Positions 25,847 through 36,434 of a stretch of 64,000 nucleotides of DNA are shown one piece after another. The stretch is taken from NCBI GenBank assembly GCA_029204225.1, contig CM055110.1, positions 47,528,921-47,592,920 on the forward strand, in the 5' to 3' direction. Within the stretch, counting starts at the first letter, position 1. Each line of letters opens with the position of its first letter. The position numbers and the translations under genes were made by a program. Below the pieces are notes generated by a model that saw only the letters and a list, made by a program, of their open reading frames with translations, ran no database searches and was not told the origin of the DNA. The stretch comes from Diphasiastrum complanatum. Taxonomy: Eukaryota; Streptophyta; Lycopodiopsida; Lycopodiales; Lycopodiaceae.

Positions 25847-26515
25847 TGTTGCACACAAGCTCACAAAACCTAAGTAAATACACAGAATTACCCAGCAAAT
25901 CCGTCACTTTATTAATCTCAAGCAAATGTACATAGATCAACAAGCAAACATGAGAGCTCTGCTGCAAGTCTCCTCCCAACCATAGCTGCATAGGAATACC
26001 ATAATCATAATCCGGAATGCCTGACTAGGCTCACACTATATCCCCTCAAGCACCCCTTAACCCTGACACATCCTAACATCGACACATGGCAAACTCCATG
26101 CACATCCGACACTCGCCACTTGGCAGTACCCTGACACATTTGCAAGCTAGTAGGTGGACAGTTTGACACGTGTCACTCATGCATTGGACCAAGTGTCCCA
26201 ATGAGCATATGACACGTCCTGTTGACCCGTCCTTTGACCGTCCGACAAGTATCACTCATGCACTGGACCAAGTGTCCCAGTGAGCATATGACATGTGTCA
26301 CGTTGACCGGTCAACCCTTCCTACCTTTTAGGAGGTCAGTCCAGCAGACTCTCATGAGACCCAGTACCCCCTTGGCCATCTCGGATTTAGTCACTATAAA
26401 AGATATTTACATTGTAATTTACAATTGTCTCCACAGGCCGGTGACTTAGCCATTTACAATTTAATAATTACAATTTACCATACATTGGGCAAAGGAATTC
26501 AAAGTACATGTGACA
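25847..26515 (-). repeat. Chromovirus 3' LTR
   Basis: 669 bp, nearly identical to the other LTR apart from about 27 extra bases near 25981. It contains a diverged internal duplication of a unit with CACTCATGCAYTGGACCAAG at about 26175 and 26249, each linked to a GACACGTGTC-like word. Confidence 0.93.
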
Positions 26516-26527
26516 TCCCTTCCCTCC

Positions 26528-26830
26528 TCAAATGACATCGTCCTCGATGGCAAAGTCTGGATACTGTGCATGCAACCCATGCGCGGTCTCCCAGGTAGCA
26601 TCACTGAGAGGTCGTCCATGCCATGCAACCAAGTACTCACGGAGCAAACGATTCCGCAACCATCTATGCCTCCGGTCCAATACTCTCGCTGGTCCATGCA
26701 TCACCTCCTGTTGTAAAGCTACCTTTACAAGCTTTACTTCCGGCGCCAGCATTGTCCCCGGCGCCAACGGCGCCGGCGCTGCTCCCGGCGCCACTATGAC
26801 TAGAATCCAGCCGGCGCCAAGTTCCTATGG
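26528..26830 (-). pseudogene. Chromodomain end of chromovirus integrase
   Basis: The minus-strand frame ends GRPLSDATWET, then YPDFAIEDDVI before TGA. With RVLDRRHRWLRN and REYLVAWHGRP before it, it has the chromodomain pattern (R-x-x-x-YLVKWKG-x-x-x-x-x-TWE). This domain guides chromovirus integration to chromatin marks. The N-terminal side is Ala/Pro rich from GGCGCC repeats and joins non-coding DNA, so the integrase core is missing. Confidence 0.85.
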
Positions 26831-27620
26831 CTGAAAATCTTTGATCGGTTCTAGCGAAGTCCAGAGAGCTCAGATCGATGTGCAATCACCTCACACGATC
26901 TAGGCATGATTAAAGGAAGCCTGGGGATCAATAAATTCTAGAGAGAGAAAAACATGCTTTACCAGCCTGGGTAGAGTGCTTGGTATGAGGAGGGGTGCCG
27001 AATCCCACCAATACTATAGGGGAGTGCGGGTTGTGACTCAGGGCGAGCTCCAACCAAGTCTCAGCCTCCCTTGCTGGAATGTTGTCCTGGCACTCGCCTT
27101 GGCATGCCAGCTCCCCGGAGACTAGGGTCGGTCACACACTTGAAATGTAACCTTCTCATTAATGGGTTAAGCTCTTGGGGAACGGGCTGGCTCTACCCTG
27201 TCGACTGAGTTGGATGGCTTGCTTGGGTGGAAGTTACCTGTTTATGGCTATCCAGTCTGGCGTGGTGCCAGGTTGGCTTCCAGCGCTCGTGACGAAGCTT
27301 TCAGTTGGTTAAGTCTGATGTAAGTCAGACCGCTTGCTTGGAATGGATGTTACTCATTTGTAATGAAGCTTCGAGTTGGTTAAGTTTGATGTATGTCGGG
27401 CGACTTGCTGGAGGGAAGTCACCCACATCGGGACCCCCGATCTGGCATGGCGCCAGGTTGGATCTCAATGTTGGTTTTCGGAACTTCGAGTTGGTTAAGT
27501 CTGATCGTTGTTGGCGAGTTGGCTGCTTGTATGTCAAGTGGGTTTGGATGGCAAGAGTTGAAGGCTGGGAAGCTAAGTCGTGGTTCCCGGCTCCCTTTGG
27601 GGTGCCTGCGCTACACCTCC
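26831..27620. other. Non-coding block replacing the integrase core
   Basis: No integrase similarity. The phrase GAGTTGGTTAAGTYTGAT recurs at about 27301, 27373 and 27488, and GGCGCCAGGTTGG or a relative appears near 27262 and 27448. Origin unknown. Confidence 0.5.
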
Positions 27621-27629
27621 CCATGCTCC

Positions 27630-28240
27630 CATGTAATAAAGTCCATGGAAATACTCTCTCATCTCCCTTCTGGTATAGGTAACGGGCGTACTAATCCAGG
27701 CACTTTAATCCTTTCAGCCTTATTAACTTGACACTTAAAACAATGTGTCACATAATGGTTTACTTCTTTCTTAAGTCTCGACCACCAAAAGTTACGTCGT
27801 ATCAACTCGTAGGTCCTATCCACATCAGGATGACCAACACTAGGGCTATCGTGACAGAGATGCAAGATCCTCTTTCGCAGCACCTCACAAGCTGGAATAA
27901 GAGCCTTGTTATTTCTCATCGCTATTCCATCTTCTATGGAATACTTAAGATAAGTGCGAACCAAGGTAGAAGAGCTCTCCTCTTGAGACTCTGCATGGCC
28001 ATGACTCACCTCATGTTCCACTTTCTTACAATGAGGATCTTCCTGCTGAGCCTTTCTTATCTCAAACAGTAAGTCATTTTCAATGACTACAAATGACATC
28101 TGATACACCACACGAGATAGTGCATCTGCCACACAATTCTCGGCACCTTTCTTGTACCAAATCTCCCATTGTTGCATGGCTCTGTTGTCTTCATCCATAG
28201 GCACCAGTTTTGCGCAAACATTTGCCGGAATGCCTCCCAT
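27630..28240 (-). pseudogene. Chromovirus pol fragment: RNase H end and integrase zinc-binding domain
   Basis: The frame 28240-27659 reads QQWEIWYKKGAENCVADALS (end of RNase H), then LCHDSPSVGHPDVDRTYELI, NFWWSRLKKEV and THCFKCQ, the HHCC zinc domain of gypsy integrase. It reaches PLPIPEG, then a stop replaces the expected Trp before SISMDFIT. The RT and catalytic integrase core are absent. Confidence 0.88.
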
Positions 28241-28721
28241 GTGGTTGGAACTAGGTCATCCTTTTCCACCTTCCTCCACCACCTTTGTGCTGACTCTTGA
28301 AAACGATATGTGGCTTCAGCAACATCTCAGTTTCATCGTCTATGCCACACATCTGGAATGCTTTCTCCCACTTTTGCAACCAATTCTCAACGGCATCAGT
28401 AGTTCTCATAGATACTGCTCTAGTGAACTTCGGAGGTTTTACATCTTTGATAGTAGGTAGCTTTCTCTTTCAAAACCCCAACTCAGCTTCATGGCCCGTT
28501 GACAATGTCCTTTCTGCTTCCATAGCTGTACCACTGACTCTCTCAGGAACACTAACCCCTTTACCTTTGAGTTGCTCCAAAATCAGCTTAAGAGTAGCTT
28601 CGATAGTATCCACCTTGGAACATACAGCATCTAATCTCTGTGAATCTTGACTGGTGTTGCTTGCGGATGCCATAGCAGAAAAATAGGTAGCAGAAACAAA
28701 GCAAAACCAGGCTCTCAGCAC
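28080..28721 (-). pseudogene. Chromovirus gag remnant
   Basis: Frame 28721-28470 has MASASNTSQDSQRLDAVCSK and a Leu-rich helix typical of the gag N-terminus. A second short frame (28269-28087) has LVPTTWEAFRQMF, the conserved gag core. They are separated by frameshifts and run into RNase H sequence, so a large internal deletion joined gag to pol. Confidence 0.7.
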
Positions 28722-29145
28722 CTCAAATCACTACACAGATAGGTTGCCCTGAATTCCTAGAAGAACTGGATAGAATAGACCTCCTACAGCCAAGTTCTAA
28801 CTACACATAGACTCTTCTGCAAAAACCAGCAAACTAGGGTTTCAAACTGACAATTGACAAAAAACTATGGATGATCACCGAATCAGAAGGCGAAAAGCCC
28901 TACCCACCAACGACCTACCACAAGAAGCTTATTGCAACTGACAGATCTGAAAAATACTGAGTATTGAAGAAGTTACAAACAAATTTACAAATCCTATGTG
29001 GGCTGGATTTTCACAAAAGCGAAGAGAATAATCAAGCCGCGTAGTAGAAAATGCTCAAAGGCTGCCAGAAGATCAGCAATCCACCATAGGGCTTCAATTT
29101 GCTATCTTATGGGCTCCAAATCTCACACAAGTCTTGAAAGTAACT

Positions 29146-29157
29146 GCTCTGATACCA
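29146..29157 (-). other. Chromovirus primer-binding site
   Basis: Complement is TGGTATCAGAGC, matching the 3' end of plant initiator Met-tRNA, two bases inside the 5' LTR. Confidence 0.9.
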
Positions 29158-29159
29158 AA

Positions 29160-29801
29160 TGTTGCACACAAGCTCACAAAACCTAAGTACACAGAATTAC
29201 CCAGCAAATCCGTCACTTTATTAATCTCAAGCAAATGTACATAGATCAACAAGTAAACATGAGAGCTCTGCTGCAAGTCTCCTCCCAATCATAATCCGGA
29301 ATGCCTGACTAGGCTCACACTATATCCCCTCAAGCACCCCTTAACCCTGACACATCCTTACGTCGACACATGGCAAACTCCATGCACATCCGACACTTGC
29401 CACTTGGCAGTACCCTGACACATAGGCAAGCTAGTAGGTGGACAGTCTGACACGTGTCACTCATGCATTGGACCAAGTGTCCCAATGAGCATATGACACG
29501 TCTTATTGATCCGTCCTTTGACCGTCCGACAAGTGTCACTCATGCACTGGACCAAGTGTCCCAGTGAGCATATGACACGTGTCATGTTGACCGGTCAACC
29601 CTTCCTACTTTTTAGGAGGTCAGTCCAGCAGACTCTCATGAGACCCAGTACCCCCTTGGCCATCTCGGATTTAGTCACTATAACAGATATTTACATTGTA
29701 ATTTACAATTGTCTCCACAGGCCGGTGACTTAGCCATTTACAATTTAATAATTACAATTTACCATATACATTGGGCAAAGGGATTCAAAGTACATGTGAC
29801 T
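29160..29801 (-). repeat. Chromovirus 5' LTR
   Basis: 642 bp, pairs with 25847-26515. Read in sense it ends TGTGCAACA, then the primer site follows after two bases. Confidence 0.93.
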
Positions 29802-30240
29802 ATACTCTACTATGGATCGTGTGCATACCTTACGATGTATTATAGAGGAAGCTAAGCATTTCGGCAGGAAGGTTTATCGTTGCTTTGTAGACCTTCGCAA
29901 GGCATTTGATACGGTGCCTCGTCATCTTCTTTTACAGAGACTTGCCCAGCTTGGCTTCCCACAGGATATCCTGGCAGCAGTTATGACCCTGTATGAGAGA
30001 GTCTTGGAACGGTTCTGGGATGGTTCTGGTTTTTCTCATCCAGTTCATAGCACGGTTGGGGTGAAGCAGGGATGCCCACTTTCACCCACGCTTTTTGCCA
30101 TAAATATTGATGATTTGGAGAGAGTTATCAGAGAGGAGAAAGGTGACGGATGTCCGTTGGCAGGCCTTATTATTTCTATTCTCCTATATGCAAATGATAG
30201 TGTTGTTATCTACTATCCTGGCTGGTCTACAGAGACACTT
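29802..30240 (+). pseudogene. LINE ORF2 RT fragment (continuation after chromovirus), YAND active site
   Basis: Continues with STMDRVHTLRCIIEEAK, YRCFVDLRKAFDTVPRHL and VGVKQGCPLSPTLFAINIDD. At 30187-30198 the catalytic YADD box reads YAND, losing an essential Asp. Shortly after, the frame leaves LINE sequence and runs into 3' UTR, so thumb and zinc knuckle are deleted. With ORF1 at 23273 and endonuclease at 24266 this forms one dead LINE copy. Confidence 0.87.
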
Positions 30241-30412
30241 AGACAGACTACATTTTTTTGGTGTCTCTTAGGGGTTATCTGTGTGTACTCAGTCAGAGAG
30301 TTTGAGCTTTAGTTGATAGTTGTTATTGAGCTACAAAAGTCCATTTTCAGACAGTGCTCCTTTATTTGACATCATGTACTTGATACACCCACGGGTGTCA
30401 TTGACGTTAATA

Positions 30413-30495
<83 letters not shown>
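30241..30495 (+). other. LINE 3' UTR, stem-loop, GACGTTAAT and (CT)n tail
   Basis: Hairpin ACACCC-AC-GGGTGT is at 30385-30398, GACGTTAAT at 30403-30411 and CT from 30417 to 30495. The stem sequence differs from other copies at several paired positions while pairing is kept. Confidence 0.83.
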
Positions 30496-30496
<1 letters not shown>

Positions 30497-32141
30497 GCTC
30501 GATGGCTCCATCTCCCTCTATCCGCTGCCTCCATCTCCCTCGATTCGCTACCTCCATCTCCCTTGATCCGCTGCCACCCCTACAATCCGCTACCTCCCCT
30601 TGCCCTTGAATCCGTTGCCTCCCCTGTGATCCGCTTCCTCCCATGTGATCCGCTGCCTCCCCTACGATCCATTGCCTTGAAACCACTACCTCCCCTGTGA
30701 TCCGCTGCCTCTCCTGTCCCACTCCTGACCTGTACCGCTCCATCCCTTCACCTGTCCCGCTCCATCCCCTCTCCCGTCTCGCTCCTGCCCTTGCTACCTG
30801 TCCCTCTGACTGTCCCTCTGCCTGCTCATCGTTGTCCCTCCAATCGTTGTCCCTCTATCGTTGTTCCTCCAATCGTTGTCCCTCTCTCCCTTCTTGCCAT
30901 TATGGCTGATTGGCAATCAGTGAATCGGAAGGGGAAGAAGAAAACCCCTCCCCCTTCTCCCTTTGTTTTCTCAGCCATCCCTACTACGGCTCCAAACCCC
31001 TTTACGTTGCCCCCTCCCTCTCCTGCTTCCTCTCCCTCGCCCCTACCCTCCACTCCCGCAACCTCTACCTCTACCTCTTCTCCTACTGCCACTACCCCCT
31101 CTACTCTTTCTTCCTCCTCTCCCTCTTTCACCCCTCCATCTTCATCCCCCCCATTGTCTTTGTCTCTTTCAGCTGAATTTTATCTAGTTTCCCCCGTATC
31201 ATTGATTCTCTTCATGAGGACAATGCATCCTTGCTTGCGATCATCAAGAAACAAGCATTCCAAATCTCCACTCTGGAGAACACGGTCTTAGCCCTACAAG
31301 GCAAAGTTGGTATTCTTGAGGTTGAGGTTGATGAACTGGAATCAGATGAAGAAGAAGAAGAAGGAAGCGGCAATGCAGATTCAGAAGACAATGAAGAAGA
31401 AGAAGAAGGAAGCGGCAATGCAGATTCAGAAGACAAAACAAACCAGCTACAAGAACGGGCACTCCTTGGAGCAGCAACTTCAGCAATCGAAGAGTTCTTG
31501 GGCCGACGTGCTCAAGGGTTCTAAACAGGTTATTTCTGAATCTATTCGAGAACATCAAAAAATAGATCTCAAAGCCCTCAATGTCAGGGTTAGGAGGGCT
31601 TCTTCTTTTGCGGGTAAGGACCTCGTGGCTAAGGCAAATGCTTTCATTCATTCCACCTTTGGTCTCAAAGAGGATGTTATATCTGCTGCTTGGGTGTTTT
31701 TGTGATTCAAGGATGCCTTGCTTCGTCAAAAGGTTTTGCATCAAAGAGGCTGCCTGAAGGGGTCTACTATTTTTATGAATGACGACTTGATGCCCATTCA
31801 ATGGACTGAGAGAAAGAAAATTATCGCAGATGCTAAGGCCAATGGTTTCCGGACTCTCTTTCGAGACGGACACCCAGTCTTGGTTAAAATTGCATAACTT
31901 AAAATTTCCAATTTTTCTCCCTCTCCTACACGAGAGATGTTTTGAGCTACGGCCATTTATTTCCTCTCCTGCGTGAGAGATGAGCTTTCTTTACATAGCG
32001 ATTTACGTTTTACGTTTTAGTTTTAGTCTAATTTGTCGGTTGACGGCACTCCCCCGTCCGAGTTCCATTTACTCAGTTGTACTACCTCTTCAGTCTTATA
32101 TGCCTTTTGGCATGGAAAAGACATTAATAAAGTTTTCTTTC
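30496..32141 (+). mobile_element. ORF1-only LINE derivative ('half LINE') between two CT tracts
   Basis: Starts right after a 79-bp CT tract. 30496-30720 is a CT-rich 5' region with repeats of CCGCTGCCTCC. ORF1 spans 30902-31899, then 3' UTR, hairpin ATGCC-TTTT-GGCAT (32100-32113), GACATTAATAAAG (32120-32132) and another CT tract. No endonuclease or RT lies between ORF1 and the 3' UTR. It may depend on a full LINE in trans, like the HAL1 type of L1 relative; that comparison is inference. Confidence 0.7.
30902..31899 (+). pseudogene. LINE ORF1 (frameshifted)
   Basis: MADWQSVNRKGKKK start, Pro/Ser/Thr-rich linker, then after frame changes a coiled coil (IIKKQAFQISTLENTVLALQ), an acidic block duplicated as two 45-bp units (31346-31435), SSWADVLKG, LNVRVRRASSF, and finally KGSTIFMNDDLMPIQWTERK. 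The C-terminal motif matches that of the ORF1 at 23273-24241. At least three frame changes and a stop after WVFL (31702) make it inactive as it stands. Confidence 0.78.
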
Positions 32142-32143
32142 TT

Positions 32144-32220
<77 letters not shown>
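32142..32220. repeat. (TTTC)n(CT)n tract
   Basis: Follows the 3' signature of the half LINE and precedes the next LINE-derived sequence. About 70 bp are pure CT. Confidence 0.95.
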
Positions 32221-32221
<1 letters not shown>

Positions 32222-32538
32222 GACCCAACATTTCAGCACCAGTACCTGCATCCTCTTCTATGCTTACTTTCTTCAGCAGTGTTTCAGTGTTGACATGATC
32301 TATCACCTAGTTCGGATGGTTATTGTACAGTTAGTTATATGACACCTCATGTTTCGGACTTCCATGTCCATTAGCACTTTAGAGCATTTGAGAGATTCTA
32401 GAGTTTTTTATCTAGTCTTGATAAACCAATTATTTTAGCTAGTACTTGTTTGTTTATGGAGACATTTACATGCTCCTTTCAGTATCTATCATACTTGAGA
32501 TGTATTTATTTGGTCTTATATGCGGTTTGGCATCAAAA
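32221..32538 (+). pseudogene. Scrambled LINE remnant ending in a 3' stem-loop
   Basis: Contains a short match to the end of the endonuclease (CTCATGTTTCGGACTTCC, PHVSDFHVH) and then 3'-UTR-like sequence with hairpin-like ATGCGGTTTGGCAT (32520-32533). No complete domain is present. Confidence 0.5.
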
Positions 32539-34220
32539 GACGTTAATAAAGCTTTTGATTCTGTGCCTAGGCATCTATTGATACAGAGACTTCATGATCG
32601 GGGCTTTCAGGAGGATACTATACAGGCGGTAGTAGCATTGTACAGGCGAATTATTGGCAAGGTCCGACTATCAGAGTTATTTCACCGGAGGTGGTCAGTA
32701 CTATTGGTGTCAAACAGGGATGTCCACTCTCTCCTACACTTTTTGGTCTTTACATTGACGAGCTAGAGCATGTTATACGGAGTGATGGAGGGGAGGGTTG
32801 TACATTGGGCGACCTCATTATTGCTATTCTCCTTTATGCTGATGATGTGGTTTTGCTTTCACGGACGAGAGAGGGTTTGCAGCGACACTTAGATGCTCTT
32901 CTTTCTTTCTGCACACAGTGGGGTTTGTCGGTGAATGTGGCCAAGACTAAGGTTATGGTGTTCAACACCTCTAGGTCTTTCATGATGCGGCAGGAGCTTC
33001 TATGGGATGGTCATCCCCTAGAGGTTGTTGATTCCTATACATATCTAAGAGTACTATTCTCGGGGCCTACGTTCAGCATGAGACACGCAACTATTTCCCG
33101 GGTACGGAAGGGCTATGCCTCACTGGTAGATTTGGAGAGACTATGTTTCAGCTCACACATCAGAGATGCGACTAGTAAGTGTCGGCTCTTTGACACTATG
33201 GTTGTGCCCTCGGCTATGTATGCTTCCGAGACATGGAGTACTGGTCTGACAGCTACTGATTGGACATATATCTCCCGGCTCCAAATTCGTTTGCTCTCCC
33301 GGATGATACGGGCTAAGCCCTCAATACCACACCAGATTATCTTGGCGGAGTTCGCGGTCCCCCCCATTCAGATTGAGGCCTTATTCCATATTGTGACATT
33401 CATACAGAGGTTAGAGGATCTTCAGGACGGGGGTACACATTATGTAGTTGCAACTTTATCTTCATCCCGGCGCCTACACTCAGAGGGACACCTTTTCTCA
33501 TGGTACTCCCAGGCTTGCCGTCTCCTCTCCACATTGGGTATCAGATCAGTGCTCTACCTGCGGGCACCCACCAGTACATCAGAGACCTCCTTTACAGATC
33601 ATATCTTCATATCACTTGGCAGGGTCCATTGGGGACCAAGAGTGAGTTTTATCGTACACACTTTCTATCTCTTGATTCGGCTGGCTGCCCCATAGTATCT
33701 GGTTACTTGCTGAGGAGTATATCACATAGTCTGCGGAAAGCGATGGGTCAGTTTCGGGTTTCTTCACATCAGCTGGCTATTGAGACTGGCAGATACAGTG
33801 GCACCCCACGAGAGGACCGGCTTTGTAGCATGTGTTATGCATGAGACTAAGGACGAGTCACATTTCCTCTTCAGATGTCCAGCCTACTATGAGATACGGG
33901 GGCGGTACTACTGCTTGTTCAGAGAGCACCCAGTTACACTTTCTACCTTGATATCTTATGAGGACCCTAGATGTGTCGCACTGATTATCCGAGAGATGTC
34001 AGACCTGAGGAGGAGGAGACTAGATGGTACACATTCCCTGACACAGCTGAGCATTGATGAGTGCATATCCCGTCGGAGACAGAGATCCGAGGTACCCATA
34101 GGCAGCGACTCGGATGGAGAGGCCGAGATTCCCGACTCCTTCATACACCGGCATCAGAGACCATGTCAACGGCCAGAGAGACAGTTAGTTATTAGATCAC
34201 AGCCCAGAGCGCCACGGTAG
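32539..34220 (+). pseudogene. LINE ORF2 from RT motif 1 to zinc knuckle, fused to a 3'-tail signature
   Basis: Starts DVNKAFDSVPRHLLIQRL, with codons that are also the tail word GACGTTAATAAAG. A frameshift near 32690 precedes VSTIGVKQGCPLSPTLFGLY and an intact YADD. The long frame 32691-33695 covers thumb and connection; shifts near 33540 and 33830 lead to the zinc knuckle (HFLFRCPAYYEIRGRY) and an Arg-rich end at TAG 34220. The catalytic box is intact but at least three frameshifts and the missing N-terminus make it inactive. Confidence 0.88.
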
Positions 34221-34498
34221 CAGAGACGACACCGACGGCCTATCCGGCGACAGAGGTCCAGGGCACATCTAATCACACCTTCACAGCATACCATCCACCA
34301 TTTCTTTCATGCTGATGGGCATCGTGATATATGATTCCAAGCTATTGGATCCTGACTGGGCCAGCTGTCTTTATGCATTGTATTTGCAGTTAGATGATTG
34401 AGCTTTAAGCTCCTATGTGCACACTTCACATGTACCTTTTCTTAGTCCTATGTACCTTAGGGTATTCAAGGACATTAATAAAATCTTTCTTTCTTTCT

Positions 34499-34569
<71 letters not shown>
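34221..34569 (+). other. LINE 3' UTR, stem-loop, GACATTAATAAA and (CT)n tail
   Basis: Hairpin TACC-TTAG-GGTA is at 34453-34464, GACATTAATAAA at 34471-34482, then TTTC repeats and CT to 34569. Confidence 0.83.
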
Positions 34570-34571
<2 letters not shown>

Positions 34572-36029
34572 ACGCTCGGCCACCTCCATTTTCACTCTTG
34601 ACCTCTCCATTTTCTCTCCTACTCAGCCTTCTAACTCCCCAGTCAGCCACCTATTCTCTCTAATTAACTATCCTACTCAGCCTCTACCTTCCCCTTCTTG
34701 AACTTACACTCACTTTGTTTCTACTCCCCACTCAATTTCCATCAAGAAAAGAGCTCTATCTCTTTAAGAGCATTATAATTTGCATATACTTGCATGTGAG
34801 AGAAATTGTGCACATTGATTGCCATTTAAAGAAACTTTCTTTGTATGAAATTCATTGATGGTTGTGCGTATACGGCCAACTTTTGTTAGTGGTTAATTGC
34901 ATAATAAAGATTCACATTACTGGAGGGGGAAGGTCCCCATCTTGACGCTACGATGATGACTAATATGTGAATGCTTTTAATGTGAAGTGTTTTCCTTTAT
35001 AAATGTTGAATTTTATTTTCGAAAAGTATTGAATTCATGTGACATGAGAGTTATCTTTGGTCTCAAATATAAGCATTGGATAGAGAGGACCTTTCATGAA
35101 GTTAAGTTCACAATGAAAGTAATTGTGAAGAGATCACAAAGAATATGTGAAGTAGAAAAGCAACGATAAACAAACACATGCAAATGTCAACAAGTTCTGA
35201 GAGTGGCTTCTTATTCTAAGAGATAGGACCTTCCATAAAGTTAAGTTCACAAAAAAAGTGATTGTGAAGAGGTCACAAAGAAAATGTGAAGCACAAAAGC
35301 GGCAACCCACAAACACACGCAGAGGCCGACAATTCAAGAGTGGATTCTAACTCTTCAAGGTTTTGATAATGTAATTCAATAGTACATAGAACTCACAAAT
35401 GTTTCATGAATCAATGATTCGAACCTCAAATCAACTCAAATCAAATCAAACTTGGCCCAATTTGAACCACAAATTGGTGGTTCGAATCGTTGATAATAGG
35501 TAGATCATAGGATAGAGAAGTGTGGGCAAGGAGGAGATAGGTCGTAGGAGAGAGAAATAGGAGGGGGTGCATGTCACATGAGTAAAGATAGGAGACAAAA
35601 ACAGGGTTTAGGGTAGAAATAGGAGGGCATAATTAGTAATCCCTATTGTGGTCGTCGGTCTACCAATTATAATTTAGGCCTTAGGGTAGAAATCAAGAAT
35701 ACAACATATCATGCCAAGGTCCAGATATCCCTTATGGAATCATGCGACCATTGCAACTAATTAAGGCACCTCGAGCATGAAGAGGCAAACTTGCAAGTAC
35801 TGTGGCCTTATTTACACATGTTGCCCCACTCACATAAAGACGCACCTTCAATGTTTGCATGCCTTCAAGATTGTTGCTTGCTCATAGGCACCAGAGGCAC
35901 TGCTTGTACGTGCAAAGGAGACTTAGGCTAGTCCTTTGACTACTAGAGGTAAGCTTCGATTTTCAAATCTCCAATTTCAATTTCAACTTTTCAACTTTTC
36001 AATTCCAATTACCAAATGCCCATTGTCAA
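34570..36029. other. Non-coding, with an old ~140-bp tandem duplication
   Basis: GTTAAGTTCACAATGAAAG at about 35100 and GTTAAGTTCACAAAAAAAG at about 35239 start two related units that share GTGAAGAG-TCACAAAGAA and AACAAACACA-like words. Near 35418-35490 GATTCGAACC and GGTTCGAATC form an inverted pair. No gene is recognised. Confidence 0.6.
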
Positions 36030-36430
36030 ATCCATTATATTAGTAATATTCTAGAATGTGATCCGGATCGTGTTATGGAAATTAGGGATAGGGTTTCTAT
36101 TGGATCAATGGAAGAAGAACCCACACAGAAGAAGAGTGACTCTGGATCTCCACCCACAATCCTGTACTTAGCTCTACATTCACAGGCCACCATATAGGAC
36201 CAGTGCCCAGCCTCCAGGAGGCCATGCACTCCTCTCACATGCACAGTTGCCACTGTGCATGTGGATGCCCCTCATGCATACTGAGCGTGTGGGACACAGG
36301 TCCTACCTAAATTTAAGGACCCACCCTTAGCAACTAAGGGTGCCCTCCACTTAGTGGCACTCCCTATGAATATAGACCAAGCCCACTAGATCCTAGTCCC
36401 TAAGAGTTATTATCCCGAACTACGGGGCTA
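36030..36430 (-). repeat. Possible 3' LTR or 3' UTR of the gypsy element
   Basis: Lies just downstream of the gypsy pol stop. It contains GATCCGGATC and AT-rich borders, but no second copy is in the window, so its LTR nature is a guess from position. Confidence 0.35.
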
Positions 36431-36434
36431 AGTG

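Larger units (their letters stand above)
25847..29801 (-). mobile_element. Complete but internally deleted Ty3/gypsy chromovirus, TSD ATACT
   Basis: Two LTRs (29160-29801 and 25847-26515) are in direct orientation with TGTTGCAC...TGACA ends. The 12-bp primer site for initiator Met-tRNA (complement GCTCTGATACCA, 29146-29157) marks the minus strand as sense. ATACT precedes 25847 and follows 29801; the last base of the 5' LTR differs from that of the 3' LTR. The element splits the LINE RT between ...RQG and the following YSTMDRV, so it is younger than that LINE. Gag start, RNase H end with integrase zinc finger, and a chromodomain remain; protease, RT and integrase core are lost. Confidence 0.92.

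Noticed and set aside
30826-31131. Minus-strand Glu/Gly/Val-rich frame
   Set aside because: Complement of the Pro/Ser-rich ORF1 linker; composition artefact.
31212-31873. Minus-strand Ser/Leu-rich frames
   Set aside because: Antisense of the acidic duplicated block of ORF1.
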